Shown: positions 29,668 to 37,156 of the stretch, piece by piece
How positions within the stretch are numbered: the stretch's first letter is position 1
How the letters are laid out: every line of letters starts with the position of its first letter
NCBI GenBank assembly: GCA_903873295.1
Contig: CAIQNV010000068.1
Coordinates: 1 to 52,440, forward strand
DNA length: 52,440 bases
From: an uncultured Elusimicrobia bacterium
Lineage (GTDB): Bacteria; Elusimicrobiota; Elusimicrobia; Elusimicrobiales; UBA9959
Reading direction: 5' to 3'
Notes under the pieces: model-generated
Databases searched by the model: none
Seen by the model: only the letters and a program-made list of their open reading frames with translations
Told to the model about the DNA's origin: nothing
Program-made: the position numbers and the translations under genes

Positions 29668-30318
29668 ATGACGGCAGATAACAATCATAAATATAATATT
29701 GGCTTGAAAGAGATCGTGCCGGAGTATTATTCGTCGAACCGGCAGGTGCGGAAATTGTTTTTGGGGAGGCATGATGCGGCGATCCATTATTTGGAAAGGG
29801 TGAAGGCCGCAAGCGTTTTAGATGTCGGATGTGGAGATGGTTTGTTTACATCCAGAATAAAGGATGTGGCGGGGGTTCAGGAGGTTGTTGGTGTTGACTT
29901 AAACGTCAATACAGAGACTTTAAATCAGAAGTGGGGAAACGTCCGGTTCGTAAAAGCGGACATATTGAACTTGCGGTATGTGAAGCAATTCGATGCAATC
30001 ACCGCTCTGGATGTGTTGGAGCACTTCGAGAATATCGAGGATGTGCTGCGAAGCCTCGTGAAGGCAATGAAGAACAACGGGTATTTGATAGTTTCGGGAC
30101 CCGTGGAGAGTTTTTTCTACAAGTTTGGCAGATTTTTGGTTAAGGGGTCGTTTTCGCAGGAAAGCGGCCCGGGAGCCGGGCGGCATTATCGCAATATTAA
30201 GCAAATCGACGCAATCATACGCCGGTATTTCGAACCAATAACAAAAAAGAAAGCAGGTTTTTTGTTTTTTGACGCATTCCACATTAACCTCTATCAATTG
30301 AAAGCGGCGCCTCAATGA
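29668..30318 (+). CDS. Class I SAM-dependent methyltransferase
   Basis: Rossmann-fold methyltransferase; motif I VLDVGCGDGLFTSRI, then GVDLNVNTE, the FDAITALDVLEHFENIEDVL motif and GYLIVSGPVESF. At 216 aa it has the normal size. The substrate is not readable, but the UbiE/BioC-like sequence and the coupled glycosyltransferase suggest a lipid or glycan substrate. The coding sequence is visibly more AT-rich than neighbours, with many TTT, AAT and TTG codons, hinting at transfer from elsewhere. Its TGA overlaps the next ATG (ATGA). Ribosome-binding site is weak. Confidence 0.87.
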   Translation: MTADNNHKYNIGLKEIVPEYYSSNRQVRKLFLGRHDAAIHYLERVKAASVLDVGCGDGLFTSRIKDVAGVQEVVGVDLNVNTETLNQKWGNVRFVKADILNLRYVKQFDAITALDVLEHFENIEDVLRSLVKAMKNNGYLIVSGPVESFFYKFGRFLVKGSFSQESGPGAGRHYRNIKQIDAIIRRYFEPITKKKAGFLFFDAFHINLYQLKAAPQ

Positions 30319-31007
30319 AGATTTCCATTGCTATCCCTATTTACAATGAAGCGCAGCATGTGGATGAGGTGATCCGGCGGGTGTTGGCCGTGCCGCTGCC
30401 TCCGGATGTCCAAAAGGAGGTCATTGTGGTGGATGACGGCTCCACCGACGGGACTGCCGCGAACCTTGAGAAGTTAAAAGGGAGCATTAATTTTTATCAC
30501 CTCACCCATGATGAAAACCTCGGCAAGGGCGCCGCCGTGCGAACGGCTATTGAAAAGGCCTCGGGCGACATTTTGGTGATACAGGATTGCGACTTGGAAT
30601 ACGATGTGAACGATTATCCGCGGCTGCTGGCTCCGTTCCTGGAGGAAAGCGCCGATGTGGTTTACGGCTCACGGTTCCTGGGACGGATAGAAAACATGCG
30701 GTTCCGCTTCCGGTTGGCCAACTACCTGTTGCGGTGGACGGCGAACATTTTGTACGGCGCGCACATCACCGACGAGGCGACCGCGTACAAGCTTTTTCGA
30801 ATGGAGGTGCTGAAATCGTTGAATTTGCGGTCAAATCGTTTCGACATTTGCCCGGAACTGACGGCCAAAGTTCTGAAACGGGGGTACCGCATACGCGAGG
30901 TGCCCATTAATTACAAAGCCAGGACGGCTTTTGAAGGAAAGAAAATCGGCTGGCGGGACGCCGTTTCGGCCTTCTGGGCATTGCTGAGGTATCGGTTTAC
31001 CAACTGA
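30315..31007 (+). CDS. Family 2 glycosyltransferase, DPM1-like
   Basis: Transfers a sugar from a nucleotide donor to a polyprenyl phosphate or glycan. N-terminal IAIPIYNEAQHVDEVIRRVL, then VVDDGSTDGT, NLGKGAAVRTAIEKASGD, the QDCDLEYDVNDYPRLL metal-binding site and VYGSRFLG are characteristic of the dolichyl/undecaprenyl-phosphate mannosyl or glucosyl synthase group. At 230 aa it lacks C-terminal membrane segments. It is translationally coupled to the methyltransferase, so the pair likely modifies the same lipid-linked sugar. Confidence 0.9.
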   Translation: MKISIAIPIYNEAQHVDEVIRRVLAVPLPPDVQKEVIVVDDGSTDGTAANLEKLKGSINFYHLTHDENLGKGAAVRTAIEKASGDILVIQDCDLEYDVNDYPRLLAPFLEESADVVYGSRFLGRIENMRFRFRLANYLLRWTANILYGAHITDEATAYKLFRMEVLKSLNLRSNRFDICPELTAKVLKRGYRIREVPINYKARTAFEGKKIGWRDAVSAFWALLRYRFTN

Positions 31008-31074
31008 CTGACCTTCCCCCCTTTGTTCAGACCAATGCTGAGTTGTTAAATTCTATGCCCCGCGGTTTTGTTTG

Positions 31075-31080
31075 TAAAAT
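31075..31080 (+). promoter_or_regulatory. -10 TAAAAT after a decayed CCCCGCGGTTTTG hairpin
   Basis: CGCGGTTTTGTTTGTAAAAT: the tail of a degenerate hairpin copy runs directly into the box, as at 9961. It would serve the gene at 31205. Confidence 0.45.
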
Positions 31081-31204
31081 TGAGGGATGCAGCCTGATCA
31101 TCCGCTTTACTGGGCAGTTTCCTGAGAAGGGTCTCGTGCCGGATAGCCCTGCGCGAGGGAATAGCTATCGCCAAGTATTTCGATAAGCCCGCTTAGGAGC
31201 TATC

Positions 31205-32611
31205 ATGATGAAAAAATACGCTTTTGCCGTCTGTCTTTCGCTGCTCGCCTGCGCCCCCGCTCTCTGCGCCTCCCCGGCCATGGAGCCGTTCATTATGGAA
31301 GACTGGACCTATTCGGTGGAGCCGACCCACATGGATTACTGGGGCATCAACCGCTGGGGCGTGACCAGTTTCATGCTGCCGTACCGCATAACCCAGCGCG
31401 TCAAGCACCAGTGGGAAAGCTCGCATAAGGAGAATTGGACGTACAAGTCCGGAACCGGCGGCGCGAAAGGCGTCTTCATGCGCACCGCCAGCACCTTTGC
31501 TGATATGGTGCTGTTCATAGCGCCCCAGAACCAGGACCATGTGCTGGGCCACGACACCCGGACCAGGGAGATATCCCGCGACTATCCCGGCAGCTATAAG
31601 TTCGTCACCAGGCGCCTGAGCCAGATCCTGCCTGTCTACCTTGGCGGCGGGGAGCTTGTGGACAGCGACGACGTCTCCTATAACAAAGCGGGGCCGGACG
31701 TGAGCACGCTCATCAACAGCACGCTCTGGGAGGCGCATAACCAGCAGACTTATTTCGAAGGCAGGCGGATCCTGGCCGAAGAGGCCGTGAATTCGACGCA
31801 GCTGGAGAACCTCATCTGGTACCGGGTCATCAGGCTGCAGACCGAGTGGAAACAGGTGGACCAGGACTGCGTGCCTTATCATAACGGGGTCACAACCGGA
31901 TATTCTCCGATGAAATGCAGGAGCAAGTCCGGCAGCGCCGAGGACTACAGCAACTACCTGATGGACCTGAATACCGGCCGCTACGGGGTGGCTAATGTTA
32001 AAGACTACAAGCTGGGGATCTACGACCTGCAGCGCGCCAACCAGCTGCAGCTGCTGGACCCGGTCTTCGCGCTGGCGCTCTACCGCTACGGCGCGGACTA
32101 TATCGGCCATGCCGGGAACACGACCCGCCTGCCCATGCTGCGCGTGCCGGGCACCGGCGTGAGTTACCTGCCGGGCCTGAGGGTATACCTTTCGCCCTTC
32201 GGCATAGAGTATTACCAGGACAACTATTTCCGCCGCGGGAAAACCCTGGTCAACCTTTTCTGGAGCAAGGGCGACAATAAATACCAGCGGCGCGGCGGCG
32301 CGGGTTTTGACGTGTACAATATCCCTCTGGGCGGTACCGTCACCGCCGGAGTATTCGGGGAAATGCGCCGGCAGCCGGCCGTCAACAGAATACTGGATAC
32401 TACGCCGGTGTCCGCGGCCGAGTACGGCAGGCTGCGTAATGTTTATAATGCCGGGGCGAGCCTCAGGCTCCCGCTGTGGGCTTACGGCGAAAACAGATCC
32501 AGGGAATTCCTGTTAACGCTCAAAGCCGGGCGCAAGAACACCGGCTGGCTGCCCGGAGAGTACATCAAAGGCTCCTTCTACATGGAGACCGGCATCGGCC
32601 TGCACCTGTAG
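31205..32611 (+). CDS. Probable outer-membrane protein of unknown family
   Basis: Signal peptide at about residues 1-22 (CAPALCASP; two ATG codons in tandem start the gene, AGGAG 5 nt before the first). The mature protein alternates aromatic and polar residues, has conserved-looking blocks such as MDYWGINRWGVTSF and HVLGHDTRTREISRDYPGSYKF, and ends in beta-hairpin-like segments with a final KGSFYMETGIGLHL. An aromatic/hydrophobic C-terminal strand of this kind is what the Bam machinery recognises in outer-membrane barrels. No enzyme motif seen. Barrel topology is an inference. Confidence 0.65.
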   Translation: MMKKYAFAVCLSLLACAPALCASPAMEPFIMEDWTYSVEPTHMDYWGINRWGVTSFMLPYRITQRVKHQWESSHKENWTYKSGTGGAKGVFMRTASTFADMVLFIAPQNQDHVLGHDTRTREISRDYPGSYKFVTRRLSQILPVYLGGGELVDSDDVSYNKAGPDVSTLINSTLWEAHNQQTYFEGRRILAEEAVNSTQLENLIWYRVIRLQTEWKQVDQDCVPYHNGVTTGYSPMKCRSKSGSAEDYSNYLMDLNTGRYGVANVKDYKLGIYDLQRANQLQLLDPVFALALYRYGADYIGHAGNTTRLPMLRVPGTGVSYLPGLRVYLSPFGIEYYQDNYFRRGKTLVNLFWSKGDNKYQRRGGAGFDVYNIPLGGTVTAGVFGEMRRQPAVNRILDTTPVSAAEYGRLRNVYNAGASLRLPLWAYGENRSREFLLTLKAGRKNTGWLPGEYIKGSFYMETGIGLHL

Positions 32612-32713
32612 AGCGGGAATCCGTGGACAAAGTAACACGCAGCCTTAACCCGCCCGGCCGCAGCCGGGCGCAGCGGAACTTTTCAGGATCACAGGAACCG
32701 CCCCTATTTTTTG

Positions 32714-32719
32714 TATTAT
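32714..32719 (+). promoter_or_regulatory. Promoter -10 TATTAT (TTTTTTGTATTATT)
   Basis: Same form as the promoters at 17683, 50644 and (minus strand) 15980. It precedes adk with a leader of about 125 nt. Confidence 0.5.
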
Positions 32720-32847
32720 TATGAAAATAGACGGCAGGGAAGCGCTTCCCAATAAATTTTAGACCTCGGAATGATAAGGGCAAGTCTGGAACTGGCGATA
32801 AATAATGCTTCCGCGTCAAAGATACACCGAGTGGATAGGAGTTTGAA

Positions 32848-33486
32848 ATGAACCTCGTACTTTTAGGCAGTCCCGGTTCCGGCAAAGGAACGCAAGCGCG
32901 GGCTATTTCGACAAAACTTAATCTGGTGCATTTCTCCCCCGGCGATACCTTTTGGGCCGAAATGGGCAAGAAAACTCCGCTCGGGCAGGAAGTGGGGGAT
33001 TATGTGTCGCAGGGGCGCCTGGTTCCGGATAGCCTCATCATAAGGATCCTGAAAGAGAAGTTTTCCGCCGAAAAGCGCGGGCTGCTGCTGGACGGCTTCC
33101 CGCGCACCATGGAGCAGGTGGAAGAGCTGGACAAGTGGCTGGCTTCGCGCTCTGCCGCCGTGGACGCGGTGGTCTACCTGAACCTTCCGGAGGCGGAGGC
33201 TATCAAGCGACTGGAAGGGCGGCGCGTCTGCCCCGGCTGCGGCATGGTCTATAACCTCGTCACCAGCAAGCCTCTCCTGGAAAATGTCTGCGATAAGTGC
33301 AGCGGCCCTATCTCGGCCAGGGCGGATGACAGCGCGAACATTGTAAAACAGCGCATCATGGTGTACAGGGACCAGACCGAGCCCCTCATCTCCCATTACC
33401 GCAGCGATACTGAGTTCATTGAAATTAAAGCCACCCAGCCCCTGCAGGCCATAACCGCGCAGATCCTTGCCCGGCTCAAGTTGTAG
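32848..33486 (+). CDS. adk: Adenylate kinase with zinc-type lid and altered AMP site
   Basis: Nucleoside monophosphate kinase, expected to catalyse ATP + AMP = 2 ADP. P-loop GSPGSGKGT at 7-15; DGFPRTMEQ with Arg86; the lid carries CPGC and CDKC (C128, C131, C148, C151), a zinc-binding lid. The AMP-binding segment, normally STGDMLR, reads SPGDTFW: Thr31 becomes Pro and Arg36 becomes Trp. In well-studied Adk proteins these two residues contact AMP. Either this enzyme has shifted NMP specificity, or it is a second Adk-like protein. It is not in the usual secY-adk ribosomal context. AGGAG is 7 nt upstream. Confidence 0.85.
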   Translation: MNLVLLGSPGSGKGTQARAISTKLNLVHFSPGDTFWAEMGKKTPLGQEVGDYVSQGRLVPDSLIIRILKEKFSAEKRGLLLDGFPRTMEQVEELDKWLASRSAAVDAVVYLNLPEAEAIKRLEGRRVCPGCGMVYNLVTSKPLLENVCDKCSGPISARADDSANIVKQRIMVYRDQTEPLISHYRSDTEFIEIKATQPLQAITAQILARLKL

Positions 33487-33754
33487 CAAAAAAATAACGT
33501 CGTTTTTGTTTCTCAGACCGGAAAGGGCGAGGTCAGGATGGAAGGGCGGATGAGCCCGGTCCTCAGGAAAGAGGGGGGGAAGCGGCTTGTCGGGCATATC
33601 CATTTCTCAATGCCTTTGGCCGCGCAACAAGAGGGGCAATCGTACCCTGCCCCGGCCCGCTAAGACCGCCGACCGCCGTTTATCGCAGGCGGAGCAGCAC
33701 GCGCGGCGGAGTTCTCTCCCGCGTCCGGTCAGCTTGAGAATTTAGTCGAACTGA
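33487..33754. other. Intergenic region without recognisable gene
   Basis: Between adk and the minus-strand gene at 33788 no gene, promoter or family repeat was recognised apart from the terminator at its right end. Confidence 0.4.
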
Positions 33755-33785
33755 GAAAAATGCCAGGCTGACGGCCTTCAGCCTG
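33755..33785 (-). terminator. Minus-strand terminator CAGGCTGA...TCAGCCTG
   Basis: 8-bp arms with a 6-nt loop; on the minus strand GCATTTTTC follows. It terminates the gene at 33788. Confidence 0.8.
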
Positions 33786-33787
33786 TT

Positions 33788-34468
33788 TTACTTCTCCGGA
33801 TGCATGAAGTCTTTGGTGGGCAGGCTGTGGTCTATGGTCCAGGGAACCATCTTGGCGAAAACGTCCAGGATTATCAGCGCGTTGTAGTTGGCGTCCTTTT
33901 CGGAAGCTTTTCTTATCCTTTCCACTACGGCTATGTTGAGGCTCTCAATGGTCTTATAGGCCTTGGTGAGTTTCTTCAATTCCCAGTCGGGCTCAAGGCC
34001 CTTCTTCTTATTGAAGTACTGCTGCAGCAGATAAGAGGAGATGGACCGGTAGACGGTCTCGTTCAGCGAAGCGAACGGCAGATGATGCCTGACCATGGGC
34101 TTCAGCGGGTCCATCACCTCGCAGCCGCTGGTAGCCATGTAAATCCCGATAAGGGAGCTCAGCGCCGACTGCAGGCTTGTCTTTTTGTGATACTCCCGCT
34201 CCTTGGAGACTACGCGCACGTCCACGGCCAGGGTGGAGTCCTTGTCGGAGAACATCGCCATGACGTCGGCCAGATTAAGCGCGATGGGGCAGTGCTTTTT
34301 TGAAGAGGAGTCGTAAGGGCAGACGGAGCATTTGCCGTAATTCAGCAGCGTCCACTTCGGCGGATTCTCGTTCTTTTTCGTCACCAGATTCAGCGTTTCG
34401 GAATCAAGTTCGATATTAAGGGTCTTCTCTTCCGTCTCGCTGAATTTGATTATATATTTGTAAAACAT
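33788..34468 (-). CDS. Conserved-looking cytoplasmic protein with C-x2-C-x9-C motif
   Basis: Not recognised with confidence. No signal peptide or membrane segment. An N-terminal beta-rich part (FYKYIIKFSETEEKTLNIEL) is followed by KCSVCPYDSSSKKHCPIALNL, a Cys motif that could hold a metal, and then a mainly helical C-terminal part (about 100-226). AGGGGG lies 6 nt before the ATG. It has a promoter on the minus strand and its own terminator, so it is monocistronic. A regulatory or metal-sensing role is possible but unsupported. Confidence 0.7.
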   Translation of the reverse strand: MFYKYIIKFSETEEKTLNIELDSETLNLVTKKNENPPKWTLLNYGKCSVCPYDSSSKKHCPIALNLADVMAMFSDKDSTLAVDVRVVSKEREYHKKTSLQSALSSLIGIYMATSGCEVMDPLKPMVRHHLPFASLNETVYRSISSYLLQQYFNKKKGLEPDWELKKLTKAYKTIESLNIAVVERIRKASEKDANYNALIILDVFAKMVPWTIDHSLPTKDFMHPEK

Positions 34469-34516
34469 CGGTTTCCCCCTGCCCTGTCCGCTCTCCGCCC
34501 TCCGGCCCTGTTAAAT

Positions 34517-34522
34517 ATTTTA
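34517..34522 (-). promoter_or_regulatory. Promoter -10 TAAAAT (TTATGTAAAATATT)
   Basis: Lies about 48 nt upstream of the ATG of the Cys-motif gene on the minus strand. Confidence 0.45.
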
Positions 34523-34609
34523 CATAATAGTGCTGCCGCTGACGAAAGACGCCGGGCGACTTTTCAGCTTTGAGCTGTGCCTTAAAATTTATCAGGCGCG
34601 GTAAAACTT

Positions 34610-34987
34610 ATGGATATAAAATGCCCACATTGTTCGCGGGACGTGCAGGCCGAGAACATCAACATACAGTCCTGCATCGCCAAATGCGGCTACTGCAGCG
34701 CGGTGTTCGGTTTCGCCGACATGGTGCCCGGCGCCGCCGCCCCAGGCCCGCCTAAAATGACGGTCGAGATGCCCAAAGACTATACCATGGAGAATGAGGG
34801 CGCGGACCTTGTCATCACGCGCAGTTGGCTGAGCAGGAAGTACCTGTGGATGCTGCCCGTCTGCGTTTTCTGGGACGGTTCACTGATCTTTAAGCTTCGT
34901 CTTCGACCAGCGGGCGGTGCTCTTCAAGAACACCTTCCGCGGGAACCGGTTTCCCGAGGGGGGTCTCGTTCCAGAGGCGCGTCATGA
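34610..34987 (+). pseudogene. Zinc-ribbon protein gene truncated against a transporter gene
   Basis: The first about 94 residues look genuine: a zinc ribbon (MDIKCPHCSRDV...CGYCSAVFGF) and a segment RSWLSRKYLWMLPVCVFWDG that normally leads into a membrane region. From about residue 95 (near 34892) the frame runs antisense through the 3' end of the minus-strand transporter and reads an Arg/Gly-rich sequence with no resemblance to a membrane protein. So the membrane part appears lost at a rearrangement junction. A TAAAAC box lies very close to the ATG. Expression of a shortened fusion product is possible. Confidence 0.6.
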
Positions 34988-36236
34988 GCAGCGCGCCCAT
35001 AAGAGAGAAAGGCATTATCATATAGGTCCAGGAGCCCCAGCCCCATTTGTCCAGGTAGTGGCCCATCAGGAAACCGGTGAGGCCTGAGGCCAGGTACTGC
35101 ACTCCGTCGAGCAGGCCGGCCACCGAGGAGGCCGCGCGGGTTCCGCCGAAGTCCATCGACGCCGTGCCGGTGAGCATGCCGTGCACGCCGAAGATCCACA
35201 TGCAGGAGACGCCTATCATGAAAGACGCCACCACCGGGCTGGCCGTGCGGCCGAGGATGAACAGCGAAACTATCTGGAGCAGGTAGAAAATGAACGCCAC
35301 GGGCGGGCGGCGCGACTGGAACAGCTTGTCGGACATCCAGCCGCACATTATCCCGCCCAGGATGCCGCCGACAGTTATGCCGGAGGTAGCTATTGTGAAC
35401 AGCTTGCCGCCGTGCTCTATCTTATGCACCTCGCTCAGGAAGGGCACGAACCAGAGCAGCAGGCCCTGCCTGACGAAGCCGGTGCAGAATTCGGAGACGG
35501 CCAGCGTGATTATTACCGGGTTTTTGAAGATGCGGGCGGCGAGCTCGCCCGTCTTCAGCGGAGTTTCTTTATCCTTCTCGTGGGAGGAGGCGTCGCCGGT
35601 ATTGAAATTCTCGAAGCCGGCGTCTTTCGGCGTATCTTTCACAAAGAACAGGTCAACCAGGAACATTATGAAGATAGCGGCGGACGGGATCAGGAACACC
35701 ATATACCAGGCCAGGTTGGACATGATCCAGCCGCCTACGGTCATGGCAAGAAAATAGCCGCCGGAGATCATTATGCCGAAGATGCCGCCGAACACGCCGC
35801 GCTCTTTTACATGGAACCACGGGGCGTTCACTTTTACCACGGAGAGCGCGCCGAAAGACTGGAAGTACTGGTTCACGGCGTAGAGCAGCGACATTCCTAC
35901 GATCATCTTTGTCTGCCAGCCGCCAAGGAACAGCAGGCCTATTACCAGGTTCAGCAGCGAAGCGCCCAGCGCTCCGAAGAGTATCGCTTTTTTGCCGCCG
36001 ATGCGGTCGGCCAGCGGGCCGTTGAACATGACCGAGAGGGCGTAGGTCCAGAAGCCTGCGGTCGCTATAGTGCCGAATTCCGCCTTGCTGAGATGGAACA
36101 TATCCATCATCGTCTTGGACGCTACGTTAAGGTTGTAGCGGCCCATGTAGAAGGTGGCGTAGGTGAGGCCGAGGGGGAACCAGTTCATGAAACGGCGGCG
36201 GCGGTATTCGGGCGCGTGGTCGGGGGCTTCGGACAT
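34890..36236 (-). CDS. MFS organophosphate:phosphate antiporter family transporter (GlpT/UhpT-like)
   Basis: 12-segment major facilitator of the OPA group, which exchanges glycerol-3-phosphate, hexose phosphates or similar for phosphate. The N-terminus FMNWFPLGLTYATFYMGRYNLNVASKTMMD matches the family (YxGRYNLNVA), and ADRIGGKKAILFGALG is the loop 2-3 MFS motif. At 448 aa it has the usual length. GGAG lies 8 nt before the ATG, and a perfect TATAAT box lies about 40 nt upstream. Its 3' end overlaps a truncated zinc-ribbon gene on the other strand. Substrate is not predictable. Confidence 0.88.
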   Translation of the reverse strand: MSEAPDHAPEYRRRRFMNWFPLGLTYATFYMGRYNLNVASKTMMDMFHLSKAEFGTIATAGFWTYALSVMFNGPLADRIGGKKAILFGALGASLLNLVIGLLFLGGWQTKMIVGMSLLYAVNQYFQSFGALSVVKVNAPWFHVKERGVFGGIFGIMISGGYFLAMTVGGWIMSNLAWYMVFLIPSAAIFIMFLVDLFFVKDTPKDAGFENFNTGDASSHEKDKETPLKTGELAARIFKNPVIITLAVSEFCTGFVRQGLLLWFVPFLSEVHKIEHGGKLFTIATSGITVGGILGGIMCGWMSDKLFQSRRPPVAFIFYLLQIVSLFILGRTASPVVASFMIGVSCMWIFGVHGMLTGTASMDFGGTRAASSVAGLLDGVQYLASGLTGFLMGHYLDKWGWGSWTYMIMPFSLMGALLMTRLWNETPLGKPVPAEGVLEEHRPLVEDEA

Positions 36237-36277
36237 TTCTGACTCCTGTTATTTTAGAAGGTAGCTGCTACTTCAAA

Positions 36278-36283
36278 ATTATA
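36278..36283 (-). promoter_or_regulatory. Promoter -10 TATAAT for the GlpT-like gene
   Basis: On the minus strand TTCATATAATTTTGAAG, a consensus box about 42 nt before the ATG. Confidence 0.5.
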
Positions 36284-36423
36284 TGAATTTATGTGAAAGC
36301 GGTCTGTAAATTCCGTGTAAATAGTTGCCGGCCCGCCAGAAGGCCTTTTAAAGAAACAGCTATGGCCTTTAGGTCACCGAACCGATCCCAGGCCGTAAAT
36401 TCTGTAACTGGCCGCGGATTTTG

Positions 36424-36429
36424 TAAACT
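36424..36429 (+). promoter_or_regulatory. Promoter -10 TAAACT (TTTTGTAAACTATA)
   Basis: TTTTG precedes the box, as at several other promoters here. It lies 34 nt before the next ATG. Confidence 0.4.
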
Positions 36430-36463
36430 ATATCTGTAAGTTAAAAATATCAGGGGTGACCAG

Positions 36464-37072
36464 ATGATCAAGATACTTTTCAGCCTGTTCGTAGCCGCCG
36501 CCGGTCCGGCTTCCGCCTTCGACCTGCCCAAAATGGGCGCCGCCGCCGTGATGGAGATCGTTCCGGCCGCCGCGGTGCCCGCCGCGCCCGCCGCGCTGAA
36601 GACCGGCAGCCAGAGCGTCTGGATGAGCGTCAGCAACAACGCCGCCGCAAAAGAAGCGCAGGCCAACGACTGGAGCAGGCAAATAGAGGCCCGCGTGCGC
36701 GACACCGGCAACGGCCGCTTCGACGTGAACCTGCGCACCGACCAGGGCTACTCCTGGGCGTCCATCACCAGGTACGGCTCCAATTACAATCTTTACGGCG
36801 CCGGCCTTAACCTTAATATGAGCGGCGACAACGGCCGCTACTTCATCAACGGCAGCCTCATTGAGAACGGCAAGACCGCCTTCGTGAGCGCCAATGTCAG
36901 CGGCTCGGACGCCTTCAGCGGCAACATTTTCGGCAACGGGCTGAACTTGTTCATCTCGCGCGGCTCCATTAACGGCTGGTTCGAAGAGGAGCGCCTGCCC
37001 AAGAAGGCCCTGGCCGGGGTGGCGGCCTTCATAATGGCGCTGCAGTTGGAAGCCGCCCAGCCGGCGAAATAA
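36464..37072 (+). CDS. Secreted beta-rich protein of unknown function
   Basis: Family not recognised. Signal peptide at about residues 1-18 (AAAGPASAFD), then an Ala/Pro-rich stretch (about 25-46). Residues 50-180 are rich in Gly, Asn and Ser with alternating strands (NGRFDVNLRTDQGYSWASIT, YGSNYNLYGAGLNLNMSGDN, FSGNIFGNGLNLFISRGS), suggesting a beta-sheet or repeat fold. A hydrophobic C-terminal segment (ALAGVAAFIMALQLEA) may contact the membrane. GGGGTGA is 5 nt upstream. A terminator follows. Confidence 0.68.
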   Translation: MIKILFSLFVAAAGPASAFDLPKMGAAAVMEIVPAAAVPAAPAALKTGSQSVWMSVSNNAAAKEAQANDWSRQIEARVRDTGNGRFDVNLRTDQGYSWASITRYGSNYNLYGAGLNLNMSGDNGRYFINGSLIENGKTAFVSANVSGSDAFSGNIFGNGLNLFISRGSINGWFEEERLPKKALAGVAAFIMALQLEAAQPAK

Positions 37073-37086
37073 GTTTTTTCTCGCGC

Positions 37087-37119
37087 AAAAAAACCGGGGT
37101 ATCCAGAACCTCGGTTTTT
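37087..37119 (+). terminator. AAAACCGGGG...CCTCGGTTTTT terminator
   Basis: An A-rich 5' flank, a stem with one mismatch and a T-run, after the secreted beta-rich protein gene. Confidence 0.8.
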
Positions 37120-37156
37120 CTGTTAGGGGGCAGGTCTTGTGGAAAAGATTTAATGT

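Noticed and set aside
31085..31123. 12-codon reading frame after GAGGG near a TAAAAT box
   Set aside because: It is too short and ends before the true gene at 31205; no similarity to a known leader peptide.
33500..33603. Coding extension on the minus strand upstream of adk's 3' end
   Set aside because: It is only the tail of a frame antisense to adk, with no start context.
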